Source: Imhoffiella fuscus (GTDB lineage Bacteria; Pseudomonadota; Gammaproteobacteria; Chromatiales; Chromatiaceae). From it: 64,000 bases of DNA. The position numbers and the translations under genes are program-made. Positions 42,033 to 50,329 of the stretch are shown here, one piece after another (within the stretch, counting starts at the first letter, position 1; every line of letters starts with the position of its first letter). Location of the stretch: the NCBI RefSeq assembly GCF_042682685.1, contig NZ_JBHUHX010000032.1, positions 62,001 through 126,000 of the forward strand, given 5' to 3'. The notes under the pieces were generated by a model. It saw nothing but the letters and a program-made list of their open reading frames with translations. It had not been told where the DNA came from and searched no databases.

Positions 42033-42108
42033 GCTGGCGTAGCTCAGTTGGTAGAGCAGCTGATTTGTAATCAGCAGGTCATCGGTTCGAATCCGTTCGC
42101 CAGCTCCA
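42033..42108 (+). tRNA. tRNA-Thr (anticodon TGT)
   Basis: 76 nt cloverleaf. The acceptor GCTGGCG pairs with CGCCAGC, then T-CCA (CCA encoded). The anticodon stem CTGAT/ATCAG encloses TTTGTAA, anticodon TGT. The T arm is GGTTCGAATCC. Confidence 0.96.
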
Positions 42109-42320
42109 TAAAATCAAGGTTTTGCTCAGTCCTTCGGACTTGTTCGTTGTCTGGAACCGTTTTAGGTAACAAGCGCAAGTCGAGCGGAATTCCTGGGTTC
42201 AAAATTTTGTACACAAAAAGCCTGCTCCTTGGGCTGCCCCCAAACCCCGACGTCTACCTCGGACTTTGGTTCCACGTTGCCACGGTTGCCGAGGATGGAT
42301 GACCCGCTCAGGGTCTGTGC

Positions 42321-42383
42321 GTCCGATGTAGGGCGTGTTGTGATGTTGACGGCCCCGGCCTCCGAGTTGCGCCCGAACTGAGC
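42321..42383 (-). pseudogene. TonB-dependent receptor remnant (plug motif scrap)
   Basis: On the minus strand a short open frame (42162-42422) contains QFGRNSEAGAVNITTRPTSD, the plug-domain landmark of TonB receptors. The receptor at 50330-52429 has FGRNSEAGAINIRSRRPTR. DNA is similar too, but nothing else of a receptor is left on either side. It lies beyond the last gene of the iron locus. The rest of 42109-42408 shows nothing else. Confidence 0.7.
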
Positions 42384-42408
42384 CTGACCGGGCGCGTGCG
42401 GTTTCTCC

Positions 42409-45400
42409 TCATTCAACCACATGCATCAGGTTGTCCGCCGGCGCTCGCTCGTATCCCGGCCAGGCATCGAGATAGAGGAAGGCGGTCTCATCCGGCCCGG
42501 AAAAGCGTGGCGACGAAGCGTCGCTCGGCGGATCCAGAGTCAATCGGTTTCGCTCGACCCGATAGCGCCATGCCTCGGCGACCAAGCGGCTCGCCAGCCA
42601 TTCACCCTCGAACCAGTGCCAGCGCTCGCCGGTGGGCGGCTGGGTTGCGGCCTGCACGTCCGATGCGTTCGGTGCGCCCAGGATGCGTGCGCTGGAGGTT
42701 GCGCCGACGATGCTGGCGAGCGTGGTGTCGAGATCGTCGCCCCGACGGATCGCGGTCAGGAGTGTCGCAAATTGGGCCGGCGTCTGACGGGCGGTCCAAT
42801 CGAGCGCGGCGAGCGGGCCGTAGTCGCGCGCCCAGCCATCCGAGGTGGCCATTCGCAGCGCCCCGACCGGGACCGAGCTACCGGCGAGCGCCTGAGTGGT
42901 CGCATCGGCTCCGCGCGCGATCAAGGCCGTGAGGGCATCGAGACCGTCGGTTTCAGCGACGCAGAGCAGGCCGATCGCGCCCGGCACGCCAGAGGCGAGC
43001 CAGAGCGAGCCGGGACCCTGACGCAGGTCGGCAACATCGCGTATCTGCCGTTGGGCGAGCGCGGTTGCGATCGCGGCGCGGCGTTTCCAGCGCCCGACGC
43101 CTTGATCGGCGACGTCCCAATGCGGATCCTCGGCGAGGAGCAGACGATCACCGGCCAGGGTCGAGTCGCCGAGGGCGCGAGGCCATTGGACAACGCCCTG
43201 AACGTTTGGCACCGACCCGAGTCGACGGGTGACGCAGTCCCGCATCGCCGCCAGATCCTCGGCGATCGTCGCGGCGGTCTCCGTGCGGGTTCGGTCATGG
43301 ACGAATTCGAAACCGCCGAGGAGCGAGTGCCGTGCCCTCGGTGCCCAGATGACGGCGAAGTCGAGCGGGCCGTCGATGGTGTCTTCGTGTTCGGCGGCGT
43401 CGGTCTGGCCTGCGATTCTTACGCGCCAACTCCAGTTGCCTGCCGGTGCGGCGGCTCCGCTCGGTACCGAGGTACGGTATGCGGGGAGCGTGACCTCGGG
43501 CCAGAGGCCATGCGTGACACGCTCGGCCGGGACGCGCGGGACACGGTCCGGATCGAGGCCCAGTCGTGGCAGAACCTCGGTGGCATGGAGCCAGACGCTG
43601 TCGCGAAGCAGCCAGGATGGGCGATGCTCCGCACTCCAGCCGAGCAGACGTTGCGACCAGACCAGTTCGATCCGGCATCCTGGTGCGCCGCAGTCGGCCA
43701 GTTGCAGCGCCAGGTGATCGCCTTCGACGAGGGTCGCCGTTTCCTGGCCTTCGACCAGCGCCTGTTCGAGTCTGAAGCCGTCGGGAAGCTCCGCATGCAG
43801 GAGACCGCCGACAGCGTGCACGCCATTCAGTGTCCAGCGGCCCCGGAGCGTTCGTTCGGCCGGATTGACGCTCAATTCGACCGTCCCGCCAAGCACCGCG
43901 AAAGGTGCGGCTGGCGCGAGCCAACGCTGCTCCCAGTGGGCGTTTTTGGTCAGTTGCTGGGTCAGCGTTTCGTAGGTGCCGTCGATCCTGTAGTGCTGGT
44001 ACAGGTGGATCTCAAGCCCGATCAGCGCCAGCGCGGCGAGCAGGGCCACCTTGCCTGCGGGACCGGCAACACGGTGCCGGAATCCGGGCCAGCGAACCGC
44101 CCAGCCCGTCTCCGTCCCGCGCGGAGTCAGGGTTGCGGCCAGGGCCAGCAGCAGAGCGACCAGTGCGAGCTTGAAGGCGCCGCTACTCAAGATCTGCTCC
44201 AGCCAGGGTCCGAGTCCGGTGAGGCCGGAGAGCGCGATGTCGACCGGTACACCGATCTGGTGCGGCGGATAGCTGACAAGTCCGGTCTCGTGATTGACGA
44301 TGAATACGAAGGTTGCGAGCACCGATGCGGCATAGGCCGGTCCGGGGTGACGGATCAGGGCGTGCAGCAGGACGGTGACGGCGGCGAGTTCAAGCAGCGC
44401 GGGTGCCAGGACCAGGACCTGATAACCCAGTGTGAGCGCCAGGTCCAGACTCTGCGGAGCGATCAGCGCCGTCGTGATGAGCGTGCCGATTCCGGGCACC
44501 AGTGCCAGGATCAGTGTCAGCGCGACGACCGTGACGAGCCGTCCGATCAGTCGCACAGCATTCGGTGCCGGCGTGGCGTCCAGCATCTCGCCGAGACCGA
44601 TCTGATCGTCGCGGCGGGCCGTGATGCCGACCAGTCCCGCGACGACGAAGGCAATGATGAGATAGAACAGCTCCGTCAACAGCGGCGCGACCAGCTCGGG
44701 GCGCGGCTCCAAGGGGCCGTCGGCGTGCTGGACGATATGGTAGACGGCTCCGACGACGGCGAGCACGGTCAGAAACCCCAACGCACCCCAGACGCGGCGC
44801 CGCGACAGCACTTGCCAGAGCTGCCATCCCGATTCCGCAACCAGCGCCAGCCACCAGGACGGTTTCGTTATCGGTCCCGGCAGGGCGGTCGGCGCTGACA
44901 TGGCCGGCATCGGTTGTCTTCGCGCCGATGGTCGCGCCCGTTGGACCGGCTCCAAGATCAGGGATTCGCGGGTCGTGCGGCGGATCCCGGCCCAAAGTAG
45001 GGCCAGTGGCAGCAGACACCAGAGAACACGGCTTGCGAGCAGCGCTGGAGTCGGCGCCAGCAGGGCGGTGGATTTCTCATGGGGCGTCCAGTGCTCGACC
45101 TGATGCTCGGCCTCGGCGAAGCCGGAAGGATCGAGCAGGGTGGCGAGGACGGGGCTGGCGTCGGCGCTTTTGAGCACGACCATCGCGACCATCCAGAAGG
45201 TCATGAAACCGGCGGCGACGATGAAGGGGCCGATCAGGCTGCGGCTGCGGATCGCCGCCAGGTAGTAGAGCGCCCCGGCGCCGAGCGCGAGCGGCAGGGT
45301 GAAGACGAGCCAGGCCCAGCCGAGCGCCGCCCAGGGAGCGGGCGCGATCGACCCGGCCGGCACGGCGCCTACCCATTCCAGCAGGGGCGCGGCCAGGAAG

Positions 45401-45774
45401 CCGACGATCTGCGAGCTGCCGAGCAGCAGCGCGATCCCCAGCGCGCCGACGAAACGGGCCGTCAGCCACCCCGCCAGGGGCACGGGCGCGGTGAGCACCA
45501 GCTCGTTCAGACGCGCCGATCGGTCGCGCACGATCGGCTGGGCGAAGACCCAGGCCCAGGCGAAAAAGAGGAAGAAGGCGTCGCCCGAGGTCATGAGATA
45601 GACCAGGCTCGGCGCGTTGCGCGGGATGTCGACCGCGCCCATGTCGCGCAGATAGCCGGAATGGGTGAGCACCATCAGCAGGTAGCCGACGAGTACCAGA
45701 TAGATCAGCGGAACGACACCGCTGCGCAGTCCCGCGCGAAACTCGTCGAGCGCCTCATGCCAGAAGGGGCTCAT
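42409..45774 (-). CDS. ABC-2 permease fused to a peptidase-M1-like domain
   Basis: A 1121-residue protein. About the first 520 residues are two blocks of ABC-2-type membrane helices (begins LRSGVVPLIYLVLVGYLLMVLTHSG). A further TM helix follows, then an extracytoplasmic region of about 500 residues that resembles the M1-aminopeptidase-like part of fused permease/M1 proteins. No HExxH zinc motif is seen, so this part is not an active M1 peptidase. The stop overlaps the tonB locus end; the start overlaps the ATPase gene by 4 bp, so it is the permease for 45771-46658. Confidence 0.7.
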   Translation of the reverse strand: MSPFWHEALDEFRAGLRSGVVPLIYLVLVGYLLMVLTHSGYLRDMGAVDIPRNAPSLVYLMTSGDAFFLFFAWAWVFAQPIVRDRSARLNELVLTAPVPLAGWLTARFVGALGIALLLGSSQIVGFLAAPLLEWVGAVPAGSIAPAPWAALGWAWLVFTLPLALGAGALYYLAAIRSRSLIGPFIVAAGFMTFWMVAMVVLKSADASPVLATLLDPSGFAEAEHQVEHWTPHEKSTALLAPTPALLASRVLWCLLPLALLWAGIRRTTRESLILEPVQRARPSARRQPMPAMSAPTALPGPITKPSWWLALVAESGWQLWQVLSRRRVWGALGFLTVLAVVGAVYHIVQHADGPLEPRPELVAPLLTELFYLIIAFVVAGLVGITARRDDQIGLGEMLDATPAPNAVRLIGRLVTVVALTLILALVPGIGTLITTALIAPQSLDLALTLGYQVLVLAPALLELAAVTVLLHALIRHPGPAYAASVLATFVFIVNHETGLVSYPPHQIGVPVDIALSGLTGLGPWLEQILSSGAFKLALVALLLALAATLTPRGTETGWAVRWPGFRHRVAGPAGKVALLAALALIGLEIHLYQHYRIDGTYETLTQQLTKNAHWEQRWLAPAAPFAVLGGTVELSVNPAERTLRGRWTLNGVHAVGGLLHAELPDGFRLEQALVEGQETATLVEGDHLALQLADCGAPGCRIELVWSQRLLGWSAEHRPSWLLRDSVWLHATEVLPRLGLDPDRVPRVPAERVTHGLWPEVTLPAYRTSVPSGAAAPAGNWSWRVRIAGQTDAAEHEDTIDGPLDFAVIWAPRARHSLLGGFEFVHDRTRTETAATIAEDLAAMRDCVTRRLGSVPNVQGVVQWPRALGDSTLAGDRLLLAEDPHWDVADQGVGRWKRRAAIATALAQRQIRDVADLRQGPGSLWLASGVPGAIGLLCVAETDGLDALTALIARGADATTQALAGSSVPVGALRMATSDGWARDYGPLAALDWTARQTPAQFATLLTAIRRGDDLDTTLASIVGATSSARILGAPNASDVQAATQPPTGERWHWFEGEWLASRLVAEAWRYRVERNRLTLDPPSDASSPRFSGPDETAFLYLDAWPGYERAPADNLMHVVE

Positions 45775-46658
45775 GCCGCGACCTCAAGGATGCCGGTCTT
45801 GGCAAGCGCGACATGGTAGGCGTCCTCCAGGCGTGGGTGGTGGGGCGCGAAACGGCCGTCCGGGGCCGTGCTCGACTCGACGATCGCCAGCGTGCCGCCG
45901 GGCACGGCCGAGAGATGCACCGCGTCCGGCGGCGTTTCGCCGCGCGGCACGATCCACGACCAGAGCCGGTCCGCGAGTCGCCCGGTCAGTTCGGCGGGGG
46001 TGCCCTCGGCGACGATGCGTCCGCTGGCGAGGATGGCGACCCGCGCACAGAGGTTCTCGACGTCCTCGACGATGTGGGTCGAAAGCAGCACCACCGCCTC
46101 GGCGGCCACGTCGGCTAGCACCCGGTGGAAACGGTTGCGCTCGGCCGGGTCGAGCCCGGCGGTCGGCTCGTCGACGATCAGCAGCCGGGGCGACCCGATC
46201 AGGGCCAAGGCGATGCCGAAGCGGCGCAGCATGCCGCCCGAATAGGTTGCGACCGGGCGGCGAGCCGCGTCGGTCAGATTCACGCGATCCAGCAAGCGCT
46301 CGATCTCGGCGCGACGCTTGCGACGATCGGTGCGCCCCTTGAGCCAGGCGAAGCGCGTCAGCAGTTCGTGCCCCGAAACGCCCGGATAGGCGCCGATCTG
46401 CTGCGGCAGATAGCCAAGTCGGCGGCGCACCCGATCGGGTTCGGCGAGCAGGTCGATTCCGTCGAGACGGATCTCGCCGCGATCGGGCGTCTGCAGCGTC
46501 GCCAGGGTGCGCATCAGGGTGCTCTTGCCGGCACCGTTCGGGCCGAGCAGTCCGTAGAGTCCGGGCGCTACCTCGAGATCGATGCCGCGTAGGGCCGCGA
46601 TGCCGTTGGGATAGGTCTTGGCGAGACCGCGAATGGAAAGTCCTTCAGTCGGAGGCAT
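45771..46658 (-). CDS. ABC transporter ATP-binding protein
   Basis: A 295-residue ATPase. Walker A GLLGPNGAGKST, Q-loop LPQQIG, signature YSGGMLRRFGIALAL, Walker B LLIVDEPTAGLD, switch His in STHIVEDVENL. The membrane partner is the permease that overlaps its end (45774). It follows the exporter gene by 7 bp. Direction of transport is not evident. Confidence 0.92.
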   Translation of the reverse strand: MPPTEGLSIRGLAKTYPNGIAALRGIDLEVAPGLYGLLGPNGAGKSTLMRTLATLQTPDRGEIRLDGIDLLAEPDRVRRRLGYLPQQIGAYPGVSGHELLTRFAWLKGRTDRRKRRAEIERLLDRVNLTDAARRPVATYSGGMLRRFGIALALIGSPRLLIVDEPTAGLDPAERNRFHRVLADVAAEAVVLLSTHIVEDVENLCARVAILASGRIVAEGTPAELTGRLADRLWSWIVPRGETPPDAVHLSAVPGGTLAIVESSTAPDGRFAPHHPRLEDAYHVALAKTGILEVAA

Positions 46659-46665
46659 GGTGGGT

Positions 46666-48519
46666 TCACTTCGGTTGGGAGTCGGTTTGATGCCTGGTGC
46701 CGCAGTCTTGAGCGGCGTCGATCAGATGCCAGGCTTTGGCGCGCTGCTGGGCGTCCCACATGGCGCGGTAGCGTCCGCCGGCGGCGAGCAGCGCGGCGTG
46801 CCGGCCCTGCTCGACCAGGCGTCCGTCCTCGAGCACCAGGATGGTGTCGGCGCCAGCGATGGTGGACAGCCGGTGAGCGATGACGATGACCGTCTTGTCG
46901 CGCACCAGTGCGTCGATCGCCTCCTGCACGGAGCGCTCGCTCTCGGTGTCGAGCGCGGCGGTCGGCTCGTCGAGGACCACGATGGGGGCCTGCTTGAGCA
47001 GGGCGCGGGCGATGGAGATGCGCTGACGCTCGCCGCCGGAGAGGCGTCCGCCGATGTCGCCGAGCCGCGTGTCCCAGCCCTGGGGCAGTCGCTCGATGAA
47101 GTCCAGGCAGCGGGCGGCGCGGGCCGCGGCCTCGACCTCGGCGTCGCTGGCGTCGGGCCGGGCCATGCGGATGTTGGCCAGCACCGTGTCGTCGAACAGA
47201 TAGACGTCCTGGAAGACGACCGAGATCAGGCCGTTCAGCGTCTCGGGCGGGATGGCGCGCACGTCGACCCCGCCGATGGCGACTGTGCCCCGCTGCGGAT
47301 CGGCATGGCGCATCAGCAATCGGGTCAGGGTCGATTTGCCCGAGCCCGAGGGGCCGACCAGCGCCGTCATCCGCCGTGCCGGCAGTTCGGCGTCCAGGTC
47401 GCGGATCACGGGACGATCGCCCTGTGCATAGCCGAAGGTCACGCCCGAGAATGCGATGTCGAACTCCGTCGGCACCGCCGTCGGCGTGCGCTGCGGCAGT
47501 GGCTCGATGGCGAGCAGGGCCTCGATGCGCTCGAGCGCCGTCTCGATCAGTTCGAGGATGGCGGTGTAGTTGACGAAATTGGCCAGCGGTTCGGCGAAGC
47601 GCGAGACCATCACCAGCAGTGCCGCCAGGACGGCGACATCGAGCGTGCCGGCGATCGCCCAGGTGACGCCGACGGCGACGACCAGCAGGAGTCCGAGCTC
47701 CACCAGGCTCGCGATCAGCACCTTGGGCCGGTTGCCGGCGCGCTGGGCCCGGCTCTGCACCAGACGCAGCTCCTCGAATCCCTCCTGCAGGCTGGCCGAC
47801 CGCTCCCCGGCGCAGCGCGCGGCGCGCAGCACCGGCAGTCCCTGGGTGTATTCGAGGATGTCCCCGTTGATGCGCTGGTGCGTCTCGGCGAGACGGCGCA
47901 TGTTGCGGGCGAAGATCGGTCGGCGCCAGCGGTAGAGCGGGAGGATGGTCGGGAAGATCAGCAGCAGGATCAGACCCATGCGCCAGTCGACGAAGAGTGT
48001 GGCCAGTGCCGCGACCAAGGGTGTGACGATGGCGCCCAGGATCAGATTCACCACCGTGAGCAGATAGTTGAGGTTCTCGTCGACGTTGCCGAGCAGGGTC
48101 GAGCTGACCTCTCCGGTGCGCTTGTCCTGCAGCCGCTCCAGGGGCATGCGGCGCAGCTGCTCGCCGAGACGGGTGCGCAGCTCGTGGGTCGCGGCGGCCA
48201 TGTGGCCGTCGAAATCGAAGCCCTGGGCGCGCCAGCGCGCGACCGTCGCCAGTCCCATCAGGGCGGTCATGACGGCGAGCCAGGTCCAGACGGCCGGCCA
48301 GTCCGGATCCGGCAGGAGGGCCGAGAAGAGCGGCAGCAGACAGGCCAGCGCCAGGCCCTGGAGCGCAGCGGCGATGGTGAGTCCGAGCAGGGCCGCCCGT
48401 AGCTCGGCGGCGCGCGTGCCGGAGCTGCGCAGGAGCTGGCGGTAGGTCTCGAGCCAGGGCGTGATGGGGCGCGTACCCGCGCTCGGGACGGGGATGGTCG
48501 GGCTGGAGTCTGTCGTCAC
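46666..48519 (-). CDS. ABC exporter half-transporter B (IrtB/YbtQ-like)
   Basis: A 617-residue fused membrane-ATPase protein. N-terminal six-TM exporter domain (LRAALLGLTIAAALQGLALACLLPLFSALL), ATPase with GPSGSGKSTLTR, LSGGERQRISIARALL and VLDEPTAALD. Start: GTG at 48519 overlaps the stop of the previous gene (GTGA); the longer frame that reads into the upstream gene is not real. Adjacent pairs of exporter-type half-transporters beside TonB receptors act as siderophore importers in YbtPQ/IrtAB-type systems. Confidence 0.85.
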   Translation of the reverse strand: MTTDSSPTIPVPSAGTRPITPWLETYRQLLRSSGTRAAELRAALLGLTIAAALQGLALACLLPLFSALLPDPDWPAVWTWLAVMTALMGLATVARWRAQGFDFDGHMAAATHELRTRLGEQLRRMPLERLQDKRTGEVSSTLLGNVDENLNYLLTVVNLILGAIVTPLVAALATLFVDWRMGLILLLIFPTILPLYRWRRPIFARNMRRLAETHQRINGDILEYTQGLPVLRAARCAGERSASLQEGFEELRLVQSRAQRAGNRPKVLIASLVELGLLLVVAVGVTWAIAGTLDVAVLAALLVMVSRFAEPLANFVNYTAILELIETALERIEALLAIEPLPQRTPTAVPTEFDIAFSGVTFGYAQGDRPVIRDLDAELPARRMTALVGPSGSGKSTLTRLLMRHADPQRGTVAIGGVDVRAIPPETLNGLISVVFQDVYLFDDTVLANIRMARPDASDAEVEAAARAARCLDFIERLPQGWDTRLGDIGGRLSGGERQRISIARALLKQAPIVVLDEPTAALDTESERSVQEAIDALVRDKTVIVIAHRLSTIAGADTILVLEDGRLVEQGRHAALLAAGGRYRAMWDAQQRAKAWHLIDAAQDCGTRHQTDSQPK

Positions 48520-50324
48520 GATGGCATCTCCGCGAGACGGGCGGGGGAGGGGGCGGGCGTGCTCGGCGGCGTGTCCGGGTGCAGCGTCCAGGCCTGTGCC
48601 TGCTCGTAGCCGTGCCAGAGCCGGGCGTAGAGGCCGCCGTGCGCGATCAGATCGTCGTGACGGCCCAGCTCGGCCAGGCGTCCGCGATCCAGGACCAGGA
48701 TCTGGTCGGCGTCGCGGATGGTCGAGAGACGGTGGGCCACCAGGATCACGGTCTTGCCCCGCATCAGCTGCGACAGGGCCGCGACCAGGGCCAGCTCGTT
48801 CTCCGGATCGGCGAAGGCCGTGGCCTCGTCCAGGACCAGGATCGGGCGCTCCTGGAGGATGGCGCGGGCGATGGTGATGCGCTGGCGCTGGCCGCCGGAG
48901 AGGAAGATGCCGCGCTCGCCGGCGCGGGTCTCGTAGCCCTGCGGCAGTGCCTCGATGAAGGCGTGGGCCTGAGCCGCGCGGGCGGCCGCCTCGACCGCCT
49001 CCTGGCTGGCGTCCGGCACACCGAGACGGATGTTCTCGGCGATCGAGCCGGCGAAGAGGAAGGTGTCCTGGAACACGAAGGAGACCTGGCCCATGAGATC
49101 GTCGGCGCGCATCTCGCGCACGTCGACGCCGCCGACCAGCACGCGCCCGGTCGTGACGTCCCAGAAGCGCGGGATGAGCCGCGCGACCGTGGTCTTGCCG
49201 GCCCCCGACGGACCCACGAGCGCCGTCACCGTGCCCGGCGCGGCAGTGAAACTCAGGTCGGCGACGGCCTCTTCCCCGTCCGCGTCGTAGCGGAATCCGA
49301 CCCCCTCGAACACGAGGCTCGCGTCCTGCGGGCGGTGTGCCTTTTCGGGCGCGACTTGCGGCAGTTCGGGTGTGTCCATCACCTCGTCGATGCGCGCGAT
49401 GCTGAGCTTGGCCTTGTCGATCAGGTGATAGAGGCTCATCAGGGGCATCATGGCCTCGGCCATGCCGGTGCCGATCAGCAGCACGGCGAGCCAGGTCGAG
49501 AAGTCCAGCGACTCGCGCCAGCCGAGCCAGGCCCCGAGCCAGAGGAGGACGGCGAGCGTCGGCATGGGGTTGAGCACCGCCATGCCGAGCCGGCCCGAGA
49601 GACTGGCCTCGCGGTACCAATGGGTTAGGAATCCGAGATAGGACTCGAGGGCGTGCTGGAAGCGGCCGAAGGTGTCGGTGCCCGTATCGAAGGTGCGCAC
49701 CACCGGCATCGCCTGGACGAACTCGACGACGGCGGCGCTGACCCGCTCGCGCGCGGCATGGTAGCGGCGGACGAGTTCGGCGCGGTCGCGCATCGCCAGA
49801 CTCATGGCGACGAAGCCGAGCGCCAGGACCGCGACGGCCGCGAGGGCGAGACGCCAGTCGAGCCAGAGCAGGGCGATCAGGGTGATCGCCGGACCCGCGT
49901 AGGCCCGCGCATGGAGCGGCGTGCTGTCGGCGACGAAGACGTGCAGCTCCTTGACGTCGTCCTGGATGACCTTGGCGAGCGCCCCGGCGCCGATGCGCTG
50001 GATCTCGCCGAGCGAGACCCGCGCCAGGTGTTCGGCGAGCCGGGTGCGCAGGATCTGCTCCAGCCGGAAGGCGGCATAGTGCGACTGGTCGAAGGAATTG
50101 ATGCGTAGCAGATAGGCGAGCACCGTACAGACGAGGACGCCGAACATCGGCGTCCAGGGCCAGTCTCCTGGGGCCTCGATCAACCGATGGATCACCCAGG
50201 CGAGCATGGCGAGCGCCACCAGGCCGAACACGGTGCCCAGAGCGGCCAGGGCCATGGCGAAGCGGATCTGACCCTGGACCGGGCGCATCACGGCCCAGGG
50301 CGACTTGGGAGTTTGTCTGTCCAT
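48516..50324 (-). CDS. ABC exporter half-transporter A (IrtA/YbtP-like)
   Basis: A 602-residue fused exporter. Six TM helices in the first 300 residues, ATPase with GPSGAGKTTVARLIPRFWD, FLSGGQRQRITIARAIL, VLDEATAFADPENE and VAHRLSTIRDADQI. It starts 5 bp after the TonB receptor stop and pairs with the next gene to form a heterodimeric transporter, most likely for ferric siderophore import at the inner membrane. Confidence 0.87.
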   Translation of the reverse strand: MDRQTPKSPWAVMRPVQGQIRFAMALAALGTVFGLVALAMLAWVIHRLIEAPGDWPWTPMFGVLVCTVLAYLLRINSFDQSHYAAFRLEQILRTRLAEHLARVSLGEIQRIGAGALAKVIQDDVKELHVFVADSTPLHARAYAGPAITLIALLWLDWRLALAAVAVLALGFVAMSLAMRDRAELVRRYHAARERVSAAVVEFVQAMPVVRTFDTGTDTFGRFQHALESYLGFLTHWYREASLSGRLGMAVLNPMPTLAVLLWLGAWLGWRESLDFSTWLAVLLIGTGMAEAMMPLMSLYHLIDKAKLSIARIDEVMDTPELPQVAPEKAHRPQDASLVFEGVGFRYDADGEEAVADLSFTAAPGTVTALVGPSGAGKTTVARLIPRFWDVTTGRVLVGGVDVREMRADDLMGQVSFVFQDTFLFAGSIAENIRLGVPDASQEAVEAAARAAQAHAFIEALPQGYETRAGERGIFLSGGQRQRITIARAILQERPILVLDEATAFADPENELALVAALSQLMRGKTVILVAHRLSTIRDADQILVLDRGRLAELGRHDDLIAHGGLYARLWHGYEQAQAWTLHPDTPPSTPAPSPARLAEMPS

Positions 50325-50329
50325 GGCGA

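Noticed and set aside
42421..44898. 825-codon open frame on the plus strand
   Set aside because: Antisense to the ABC-2 permease fusion; composition is Arg/Gln/Gly-rich with no domain, as expected for a high-GC shadow.
48520..49620. Upstream extension of the second ABC exporter (frame open to 49620)
   Set aside because: It lies inside the first exporter gene in another frame. The GTG at 48519 overlapping the previous stop is the more credible start.
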